17,877 bases of DNA from Frankiales bacterium (GTDB lineage: Bacteria > Actinomycetota > Actinomycetes > Mycobacteriales > SCTD01): NCBI GenBank assembly GCA_025965735.1, contig JAOPWK010000324.1:1-17877 (forward strand). The letters run 5' to 3'. Positions within the stretch are counted from its first letter, which is position 1. Each line of letters begins with the position of its first letter. This document shows, piece by piece, positions 12,736-17,877 of the stretch. The notes below the pieces were generated by a model that searched no databases, was not told the origin of the DNA, and worked only from the letters and a program-made list of their open reading frames with translations. The position numbers were made by a program, and so were the translations under genes.

Positions 12736-14361
12736 ATGGCCACCGCGGCGGACGTGCGAGCTCTGGAAGCAGAGTGCCCGTGGCTGCGCGAGGACTTCCA
12801 GTTCGACCTGGCGGCGCTGCGGGAGTCGACGGCCGCCGCAGCACAGCGCTTCGCGGCGGACATGCGGGTGCTGGCTCGGCTGGTGGCGCAGGTGCCGCGG
12901 TGCCCGTTCGACGAGCGAGGCGCGACGCCATGGACGTCGTTCCGTCGTGAGGTCGCCGTGGCGCGCTCGATCTCGGACATGGCTGCAACCTCGGAGATCC
13001 GGACCGCGGAGCGGTTGACGGGCTGCCTGCGGCGGACGATGGCGCTGCTGGAGAGCGGCGGGATCACCGTGGCTCGGGCGCGGAAGCTGGTGGACGAGGT
13101 CGCCGTCTACGACGACGAGCTCGCCGGCCTCATCGACGCACAGCTGGCGGAGCGGGTCGCGGGGCTGCCCGCGTGGCGGATCGTGCAGGAGGTGCGGCGG
13201 GCCGCCCTGCGGCTCGACCCTGAGGCGGCTGCGCTGCGCGTCGCGGCGCAGAACGCCGACCGCAGCATCCGGCTGCAGCCGCTGGCTGACGACCAGGCGC
13301 TCGTGCTGGTGCAGGGACCGGCCGTGCCGGTGACCCGCTGGTACGAGACGGTCGATGCTCGCGCGAGGTCGTTGAAGCAGGCCGGCGACCCGCGGACGCT
13401 CGCGCAGCTGCGCTTCGACCTGGCGACGAGCAGCTACCCGTGCAGCCGCCACGCGCCGGACGACGCGATCGAGGCCACGACCTCGGCCTCGACCACGGCG
13501 ACGACTACCGCCACGGCCACCGTGACCCAGCCGCGCTCATCGCCGACCGTGAGCGTCGGCGCGGCCGGGCTGCGGGCGAACCACGTGGAGGCCGCCTCCA
13601 CGGACTGCCGGATGAGCCGGCCGGTGCGGGCGAGCATCACGGTGCCCGTCGAGACCGCCCTCGGCCTCAGCAACGAGCCCGGCTGGCTGGACGGCTACGG
13701 CTGGATCAGCGCCCCGACGAGCCGGCAGCTTCTCGTCGATGCCGAGCTGCGCCGGGTGTGCACGCGCCGGGGGACCGGCGAGCTCGTGGACGTGGCCGAC
13801 CGCGACGTGCGACCACCACCAGAACCGGGCGGCGTGCGCGAGGCGCTGCTCGCCATGGTCCTCGAACCTGTGGACAGCAGCGAGGTCGCCTCCAGGGTGG
13901 AGGACCAGCACGACCCGTCGCCGCCGCTGCGCGAGTACGTCGCGCTGCGGGACAGGTTCTGCGACGGCCCCAACGGCACCCGCACCGCCGCGCACCGTTG
14001 CGAGCTCGACCATGACATCCCTCACCCGCACGGGCCGACGGCTGCCTGGAACCTGCGCGCCCGTGCCCAGCGCACCCACCAGCTCAAGCACTACGGTTGG
14101 ACGCCGCTGCAGACGGCGACGTCCACGATCTGGTTCAGCCCCGCCGGGCAGGTGATCGAGGTGCCGCACCACAGTGCGCCGCCGCCGGGGGTCGACGACG
14201 TGCCCGACCTGCCCGCGACGCTGCCGGACGCCGGGCTGCTGCACGCGCTGGACCAGCACCAGCTGGAGGCCGCCGAGGACGGACCTCGGCCGTGGCTGCC
14301 GGCGGCTGAGCGGCTGGACACCGACCAGCGGGTGTGGCTCGACGACGAGCCGCCGTTCTGA
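12736..14361 (+). CDS. DUF222 / 13E12-repeat family HNH endonuclease, SOS-controlled
   Basis: A 541-residue protein of the DUF222-HNH (13E12 repeat) family, common and multicopy in mycobacteria and relatives, sometimes called mobile; its role is unproven. The N-terminal helical DUF222 domain (about 5-235) includes LLESGGITVARARKLVDEV. A Thr/Ser-rich stretch (248-270) separates it from a middle region. The C-terminal HNH domain (about 398-457) keeps the catalytic H426 (ELDHDI), N439 (WNL) and H448 (RTHQLKH). The zinc-knuckle cysteines are depleted: C409 and C422 remain, but the second Cys of the usual CxxxxC pair is Gly or Asn here (CDGPNG), and LCRxHH has become RAQRTH. The start is ATG 12736, set by the promoter 5 nt upstream and the family N-terminus; there is no Shine-Dalgarno. 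LexA regulation is inferred from the SOS box. Confidence 0.88.
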   Translation: MATAADVRALEAECPWLREDFQFDLAALRESTAAAAQRFAADMRVLARLVAQVPRCPFDERGATPWTSFRREVAVARSISDMAATSEIRTAERLTGCLRRTMALLESGGITVARARKLVDEVAVYDDELAGLIDAQLAERVAGLPAWRIVQEVRRAALRLDPEAAALRVAAQNADRSIRLQPLADDQALVLVQGPAVPVTRWYETVDARARSLKQAGDPRTLAQLRFDLATSSYPCSRHAPDDAIEATTSASTTATTTATATVTQPRSSPTVSVGAAGLRANHVEAASTDCRMSRPVRASITVPVETALGLSNEPGWLDGYGWISAPTSRQLLVDAELRRVCTRRGTGELVDVADRDVRPPPEPGGVREALLAMVLEPVDSSEVASRVEDQHDPSPPLREYVALRDRFCDGPNGTRTAAHRCELDHDIPHPHGPTAAWNLRARAQRTHQLKHYGWTPLQTATSTIWFSPAGQVIEVPHHSAPPPGVDDVPDLPATLPDAGLLHALDQHQLEAAEDGPRPWLPAAERLDTDQRVWLDDEPPF

Positions 14362-14411
14362 AGCGCACAGCGCTCCCGGCCACTGATGCTCGCAGCGGGA
14401 CCGGGGCCCGG
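14362..14411. terminator. possible convergent-gene hairpins
   Basis: The 57-bp gap between the convergent DUF222 and dtd genes holds AGCGC-ACA-GCGCT (14362-14374) and CCGGG-G-CCCGG (14401-14411). Neither has a T-tract, so bidirectional termination is only a possibility. Confidence 0.22.
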
Positions 14412-14418
14412 CCGCCGC

Positions 14419-14841
14419 CTACACCTCGACCAGCACGGTGAACGGGCCGTCGTTCACCAGCGCTACCTCCATCTGCGCGCCGAAGCGGCCGGTCTCGACC
14501 ACCGCACCGCGTGCTCGGAGGGCCGCGACCACGGCGTCGACCAGCGGCTCGGCAACGGGACCGGGTGCGGCGCCGGTCCACGACGGGCGCCGGCCCTTCT
14601 TGGTGTCGCCGTAGAGGGTGAACTGGCTGACGACCAGCAAGCCGGCACCGGTCTCGGCGCAGGAGCGCTCGTCGCGCAGCAGCCGCAGCTCGTGCAGCTT
14701 GCGCGCCATCGTGTCGGTCTGCGGCGGGCCGTCCTCGTGCGTGATGCCGAGCAGGACGAGCAAGCCCTCGCCGATGCTGCCGACGACCTCACCCTCGACG
14801 GTGACGGAGGCGGAGGTGACGCGCTGGACGACGGCTCGCAC
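14419..14841 (-). CDS. dtd: D-aminoacyl-tRNA deacylase
   Basis: A 140-residue enzyme that hydrolyses D-amino acids (and glycine mischarged on tRNA-Ala) from tRNA, a cytoplasmic translation-quality function. It has the family hallmarks in order: MRAVVQRVTSASV at the N-terminus, the SQFTL active-site motif (72-76) followed by YGDTKKGRRPSW, and a C-terminal NDGPFT (130-135) in place of the more usual NxGPVT, keeping the Gly-Pro pair that gives chiral selection. Length is normal (about 145). The start is GTG 14841, giving the standard family N-terminus; an AGGCAGG stretch upstream is a modest ribosome site. It is divergent from the SDR gene and convergent with the DUF222 gene. Confidence 0.95.
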   Translation of the reverse strand: MRAVVQRVTSASVTVEGEVVGSIGEGLLVLLGITHEDGPPQTDTMARKLHELRLLRDERSCAETGAGLLVVSQFTLYGDTKKGRRPSWTGAAPGPVAEPLVDAVVAALRARGAVVETGRFGAQMEVALVNDGPFTVLVEV

Positions 14842-14902
14842 CGTGCCTGCCTACCGCAGCAGCGGCGCTGGCAGCATGGCGGTTCAGAGCCAGACGGACC
14901 CC

Positions 14903-14908
14903 AGGAGA
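14903..14908 (+). promoter_or_regulatory. Shine-Dalgarno AGGAGA placed for a minicistron, not for the SDR gene
   Basis: AGGAGA lies 5 nt before GTG 14914 and 28 nt before the SDR ATG 14937. It therefore fits initiation at the short leader ORF and is too far away to serve the SDR start directly. Confidence 0.5.
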
Positions 14909-14913
14909 AGACC

Positions 14914-14940
14914 GTGCACTCGACCGTGACCAGCAGATGA
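14914..14940 (+). CDS. 8-codon leader minicistron coupled to the SDR gene
   Basis: GTG CAC TCG ACC GTG ACC AGC AGA TGA encodes an octapeptide, (V/M)HSTVTSR. It has a near-perfect Shine-Dalgarno at ideal spacing, and its TGA overlaps the SDR start codon as ATGA. The SDR start has no ribosome site of its own, so translation is probably by coupling or reinitiation. The peptide shows no attenuator-like run of one amino acid. A chance overlap is possible. Confidence 0.38.
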   Translation: MHSTVTSR

Positions 14941-15668
14941 GCCGCGCCGTCCTGGTCACCGGCGGCTCCCGCGGGATCGGCCGCGCTGTGTGCGAGGCCT
15001 TCGCCGCGCAGGGCGACCGGGTTGCGGTGCACAGCACCAAAGGAACCGAGATCGACCTGCCGGGCGGGCCGCACGTGGCGGTGTCGGGGGACCTGGCCGA
15101 CCCGCAAGCCGTGGAGCAGTTCGTGACCGAGGCGGTCGAGGAGCTCGGCGGGCTGGACGTGCTCGTGAACAACGCCGGCGTCTACGACGAGCTGGACCCG
15201 TTGACCGCCACTTACGCGCAGTGGCAGGAGCACTGGCGCCGCACGGTGGACGTGGACCTGGTGGGCCCGGCCAACGTCACCTTCTGCGCGCTGCCGGCGC
15301 TTCGGGCGAGCGCAGCCGGACGGGTGGTCAACATCGGCTCGCGCGGCGCCTCCCGCGGCGAGCCCACGGCGGTCGCGTACGGGGCCGCCAAGGCCGGCCT
15401 CACCGCGATGGGGCAGTCGCTCGCGCTCGCGCTGGCACCGCACGGCGTCGCCGTCGGCAGCGTCCTGCCAGGCTTCGTGGAGACGGAGATGGCGCGGCAC
15501 GTGCTGGACGGGCCGCGCGGCGACGGGGTGCGCGCGCAGAGCCCCGCCGGTCGCGTGGCGACGCCGGAGGAGGTCGCCGCTGCGGTGCTCTTCCTCGCCA
15601 GCGAGCGGGCCTTCTGGTCGACCGGCGCAGTGCTCGACGTCAACGGCGCGAGCTACCTCCGCAGCTAG
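14937..15668 (+). CDS. SDR-family NAD(P)-dependent oxidoreductase
   Basis: A 243-residue classical short-chain dehydrogenase/reductase. The cofactor loop TGGSRGIG (8-15), NNAG (78-81), catalytic Ser135 (NIGSRG), Tyr148 and Lys152 (YGAAK) and the PGFVETEM segment (178-185) are all intact. It should reduce or oxidise a carbonyl/hydroxyl substrate with NAD(P)H, most like FabG-type 3-oxoacyl reductases, but SDR substrates cannot be read from the sequence. The Rossmann fold lacks the usual Arg-rich second strand, with VHSTKGTEIDL at 31-41, and is slightly shortened there. ATG 14937 is the only start giving the family N-terminus and is preceded by the minicistron. The TAG stop overlaps the stop of the convergent GNAT gene within CTAG (15665-15668). 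Confidence 0.92.
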   Translation: MSRAVLVTGGSRGIGRAVCEAFAAQGDRVAVHSTKGTEIDLPGGPHVAVSGDLADPQAVEQFVTEAVEELGGLDVLVNNAGVYDELDPLTATYAQWQEHWRRTVDVDLVGPANVTFCALPALRASAAGRVVNIGSRGASRGEPTAVAYGAAKAGLTAMGQSLALALAPHGVAVGSVLPGFVETEMARHVLDGPRGDGVRAQSPAGRVATPEEVAAAVLFLASERAFWSTGAVLDVNGASYLRS

Positions 15669-16673
15669 ACGCGCCGAGACCAGTTGGACAGCTGCCCGGC
15701 CGGCCGGAAGCCGAGCGACTCGTTCACCGCGACCATGGGCGCGTTGCCCTCCTCGTTGATGGTCGTGATGCGCCGCACCTGCGGCAGCTGGCGCGCCACG
15801 TCGCGCAGCACGGCCGCCTTCACCAGCGCGCCCAGCCGGTGGCCGCGGTGCTCGCGCAGCACGAGAGTGCCGCCCTGGTAGGCGTGCTCGGGCGCGTTGA
15901 GCGGCACCTGCAGGTCCGTGAACGCCACCAGCCACCAGCCACCAGCCGCCCGTCGCGGACGGCGCCGGCGGACAGGACGGTCCGGCCCCGCGCGACGTGC
16001 AGCTGCTCGTACTCCCGCACCCGCTCGGCGTCCCAGTGCTCCTCCTCGACCGGCAGGTCGCCGTGCGGCGCGTCGGTCGTCATCCGGCGCTCGAGCAGCG
16101 CGCGGTCCTCGACCAGCGCGTCCAGCGTCCAGTCGCGCCAGGTCACCAGCGAGTAGCCCCCGCTGTGCGCGCGGGCGTCGGCTTCGACGGCGGACAGCCG
16201 CTGCTCGTCGACGGGCAGCAGCAGGTCGCGGCGCGTCTCCAGCAGGTCGCAGGTCCAGCCGTGCCGCAGCGCGAAGGCCCGACCCGGCGACGCGTCACCC
16301 GGCTCGTCCACCTCGGTGATGAGCCGAGTCCGGCCGTACGACGAGGTGAGTCGCAGCGCCTCGTCGTGCAGCGCGGTGCCCACCCCCCGGCGCCGCGACT
16401 CCGGCCGGACAGCCAGGTCGACGACCGCCATCTCGGTGTTGTCGCGCAGCGGCAGCAGGACGCGCAGCGCGCCGACCACCCGTCCGTCCAGCAGCGCCGC
16501 CCGGTGCGTGCCGTCGCGCGAGCCGCCTGAGCCGAGCAGCTGCTCGCCTAAGGCGACGTGCTCCTGCGCCGGACGCGGCGGCTGGTCCGGCCGTTCGCAC
16601 AGGCTCGCCGCCGACCAGACGCCGCACCACGCCTCGAACAGGTCGTCGCCGGGTCGGTCTCCACGAGGTCCAC
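15665..16673 (-). pseudogene. double-GNAT acetyltransferase broken by two frameshifts
   Basis: Joined across frames, the sequence reads as a roughly 330-residue protein with two GNAT acetyl-CoA-binding domains. The first has VVDLAVRPESRRRGVGTAL and the second LVLREHRGHRLGALVK followed by MVAVNESLGFRPAG. Lesion one lies at 15927-15947: three GGCTGGT copies replace the single copy expected at the RLVAFTDLQ junction, adding 14 nt and moving the second domain to another frame. Lesion two lies near 16648-16653. The natural start, GTG 16673 or 16676 after AGGACGAG, gives VDLVETDP, but one base seems missing before GDDLFEAW, where the first domain continues. Translated from GTG 16479 the first domain would lack its N-terminal portion. 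The substrate is unknown. Sequencing error is possible, but two independent lesions favour decay or phase variation. Confidence 0.75.
15924..15947. repeat. 7-bp tandem repeat (ACCAGCC)x3 within the GNAT gene
   Basis: Three perfect copies of ACCAGCC (GGCTGGT on the coding strand) at 15927-15947, plus a partial GCC copy at 15924-15926. Since 7 is not a multiple of 3, each copy gained or lost changes frame. One or four copies would restore the two-domain reading frame at this point. Confidence 0.85.
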
Positions 16674-16704
16674 CACCTCGTCCTACCGCACGCGGCGAAG
16701 GCCT

Positions 16705-17037
16705 TCAGTCCTGGTCGATGACCCGGCCGGGCTCGATGGCGATGCGCACCGGGCCCAGCGGCTGAGCGCGCTGCACGAGGGCGGTCTTCTTCGACCGGCT
16801 GACGGTGGGTCCGGCGTTGGCCATGACCACGCCGAACCAGGGCAGCGCAACGGCGCCGAGCATGAACACGCCCTTCCAGACCAGCGGGACCGGCAGCAGC
16901 GCGGCGGCGACGACGCAGACGATGCGGACGCTCTGCGTGAGGACGTACCGGCGCTGCCGCAGGGTGATGTCGTCGGTGTGGCTGAGCCGCGCCGCCGTCA
17001 CCACGGCGACCTCCGGGACCGAGCGGTCGTGCCGCAT
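16705..17037 (-). CDS. DUF3099 membrane protein
   Basis: A 110-residue protein of the actinobacterial DUF3099 family; the function is unknown. The N-terminal VTAARLSHTDDITLRQRRYVL (about 13-33) is the family signature. Two membrane helices follow (about 36-52 and 56-74) with ALPWFGVVMANA at the second, then a basic cytosolic tail. The start is ATG 17037, fixed by AGGAGG 5 nt upstream; an in-frame GTG at 17064 would lie upstream of that ribosome site. The gene ends 31 nt before the natural start of the GNAT pseudogene, so the two may share a transcript. Confidence 0.85.
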   Translation of the reverse strand: MRHDRSVPEVAVVTAARLSHTDDITLRQRRYVLTQSVRIVCVVAAALLPVPLVWKGVFMLGAVALPWFGVVMANAGPTVSRSKKTALVQRAQPLGPVRIAIEPGRVIDQD

Positions 17038-17042
17038 GCGGG

Positions 17043-17048
17043 CCTCCT
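17043..17048 (-). promoter_or_regulatory. Shine-Dalgarno AGGAGG of the DUF3099 gene
   Basis: A perfect AGGAGG on the minus strand, 5 nt before ATG 17037. It decides that start against the in-frame GTG 17064. Confidence 0.8.
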
Positions 17049-17100
17049 GCCGGGGCGCCTGCACCGCTGCGGGTCAGAGGGGGAGCGCCGTCTCGCACAA

Positions 17101-17144
17101 CAGTCTGCGCCCCCTCGGGTTTCCGTGCACGGCGGGGCAGACTG
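17101..17144. promoter_or_regulatory. paired CAGNCTG half-palindromes upstream of the ybaK-like gene
   Basis: CAGTCTGC (17101-17108) and GCAGACTG (17137-17144) are exact inverted repeats 28 nt apart. Each is also a small palindrome, and the right one extends to GGGCAG-A-CTGCCC (17135-17147). They lie in the 112-bp divergent gap between the DUF3099 and YbaK-like genes and overlap the candidate -10 CAGACT. A two-site operator is plausible but unproven. Confidence 0.3.
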
Positions 17145-17149
17145 CCCTC

Positions 17150-17620
17150 GTGGACGCTGACGACAACCCCGCCCTGGCCGCCGTTCGGGGCAGCGGACTG
17201 CAGTACGAGGTGCTCCGGCACGGGCCGGTCCGGAGCCTCGCCGAGGCCGCCGAGGCACGCGGCGTCGAGCCGGCGGACGTGGTCAAGACGCTGGTGGTGC
17301 GCCGCGGTGAGGACGACTTCCTGTTCGTGCTCGTACCGGGCGATCGGCAGATCTCCTGGCCCAAGCTGCGGGCCCTGCTCGGGGTCAGCCGCATGTCGAT
17401 GCCGGACGCCGCGACCGCGAAGGAGGTGACGGGGTACGAGCGCGGCACCATCACGCCCTTCGGCAGCACCCGCGCCTGGCCCGTGGTCGCCGACGAGCTC
17501 GTCCGCGGCCGCCGGATCACCCTCGGTGGCGGCGCCCACGGGACGGCGCTCGCGGTGGACGCCGACGCGGCGTTGGAGCACCTCCGTGCACGGATCGCGG
17601 ACGTGAGCGACGCGGAGTGA
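17150..17620 (+). CDS. ybaK: YbaK/EbsC-family aminoacyl-tRNA deacylase
   Basis: A 156-residue protein of the YbaK/ProX (INS-like) editing family, which in trans hydrolyses misacylated tRNAs such as Cys-tRNA(Pro) in the cytoplasm. The conserved lysine in VVKTLVV (Lys46), the ITPFG loop (101-105) and the LGGGAHG segment (125-131) are present; length matches single-domain YbaK proteins (about 155-160). Which mischarged tRNA it edits is not readable from the sequence. The start is GTG 17150 (VDADDNPAL). It has no Shine-Dalgarno, but CAGACT, a TANNNT-like -10, ends 6 nt upstream, suggesting a leaderless mRNA. It is the second tRNA proofreading enzyme in the window, after dtd. Confidence 0.85.
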   Translation: MDADDNPALAAVRGSGLQYEVLRHGPVRSLAEAAEARGVEPADVVKTLVVRRGEDDFLFVLVPGDRQISWPKLRALLGVSRMSMPDAATAKEVTGYERGTITPFGSTRAWPVVADELVRGRRITLGGGAHGTALAVDADAALEHLRARIADVSDAE

Positions 17621-17633
17621 CGGACCTGCTCCC

Positions 17634-17639
17634 TAGGCT
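17634..17639 (+). promoter_or_regulatory. candidate -10 element TAGGCT upstream of the last gene
   Basis: TAGGCT fits TANNNT and ends 7 nt before GTG 17647, which opens a 4-codon ORF (GTG AGC AGC GCA TGA) whose stop overlaps ATG 17658 as ATGA. A leaderless start at that GTG with reinitiation at the ATG is possible. Confidence 0.33.
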
Positions 17640-17657
17640 GTCCCTCGTGAGCAGCGC

Positions 17658-17877
17658 ATGAGCAAGGTCGACGCCATGAGAGCCCTGCGCGAAGCGCGCC
17701 AAGCCGCCGCCAGCAAGGGGGCGCCCGCCACGGCGCCCCGTGCCTCCACCCAGGCGCGGCCCGCGCCGCGCAAGGAGGCGGCAGCGCCGGTCGAGGCCCC
17801 CACCGGGCTCTGCGGCCACCGGAACATGGGCGGCAAGAGCTGCACCCGCGACGCCGACCACGTCCAGCAGGGCACCA
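17658..17877 (+). CDS. small basic protein with a C-terminal Cys/His motif, 3' end missing
   Basis: The first 73 codons of a protein cut by the right edge. The N-terminus MSKVDAMRALREARQAA is helical and basic, followed by a disordered Ala/Pro/Arg/Lys linker (about 17-47). At about 50-70 a LCGHRNMGGKSCTRDADH segment has Cys and His spaced like a small metal-binding knuckle (C-x-H ... C ... H). I recall similar short actinobacterial hypothetical proteins with CGHR...CTR...H, function unknown. ATG 17658 is chosen because the family-like N-terminus begins here; there is no Shine-Dalgarno, and the 4-codon GTG ORF precedes it. Confidence 0.62.
   Translation, partial: MSKVDAMRALREARQAAASKGAPATAPRASTQARPAPRKEAAAPVEAPTGLCGHRNMGGKSCTRDADHVQQGT

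Noticed and set aside
13478..13545. Thr/Ala-rich coding stretch as a mobile insertion or tandem repeat
   Set aside because: The DNA is an irregular run of ACC/ACG/GCC codons without a repeat unit, in frame, and reads as a flexible linker of the DUF222 protein.
14386..14913. 184-residue plus-strand open frame across the dtd gene
   Set aside because: Shadow of dtd; only its last eight codons (14914-14940) have a ribosome site and are listed as a minicistron.
15820..16479. Intact 219-residue GNAT protein starting at GTG 16479
   Set aside because: The first GNAT domain clearly begins upstream of this codon, and the last 25 residues after the 7-bp repeat are out of frame and unlike any GNAT protein.

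Overview
The window is very GC-rich, uses GTG almost as often as ATG as a start codon, and carries families typical of Actinomycetota: a 13E12/DUF222-HNH protein, DUF3099, the actinobacterial HhH-GPD family, a cysteine-free HesB-like protein, WS/DGAT and an LPXTG protein. It reads as an ordinary chromosomal segment of a soil-type actinomycete. The genus cannot be fixed from the sequence. I see no rRNA, tRNA, CRISPR array, insertion sequence or prophage.

Layout. (1) 1-2601, minus: a WS/DGAT acyltransferase, an EamA exporter and the N-terminus of a GT20 trehalose-phosphate synthase, closely packed as one operon. (2) 2647-5430, minus: a large secreted, membrane-anchored M19-like metallohydrolase, divergent from an RhtA-type exporter (5523-6395, plus). 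(3) 6396-8631, minus: a HesB-like protein and a Tat-exported, LPXTG-anchored purple acid phosphatase. (4) 8689-11728, minus: three overlapping genes forming a partner-switching stress module: an RsbQ-like alpha/beta hydrolase, a PAS-GAF-PP2C-HATPase fusion (RsbP plus RsbW in one chain) and an RsbV-like STAS protein. (5) 11796-14361, plus: an HhH-GPD repair-type protein, a 367-bp gap, and a DUF222-HNH nuclease with a perfect LexA/SOS box between its -35 and -10 elements. (6) 14419-15668: D-aminoacyl-tRNA deacylase (minus) and an SDR oxidoreductase (plus) preceded by an 8-codon minicistron. (7) 15665-17037, minus: a double-GNAT acetyltransferase broken by a (7 bp)x3 tandem repeat and by a second upstream lesion, and a DUF3099 membrane protein. 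(8) 17150 to the end, plus: a YbaK-type trans-editing deacylase and the start of a small Cys/His protein.

The most interesting items are the RsbQ/RsbP-RsbW/RsbV operon, the SOS-controlled HNH protein, the slippage-prone repeat that switches frame in the GNAT gene, the 10-bp hairpin that buries the hesB-like start codon and is itself spanned by a mini-ORF, and repeated signs of leaderless transcription (TANNNT 5-8 nt before a start codon, no Shine-Dalgarno). Promoter and hairpin calls were made by eye; no scoring or database search was run.
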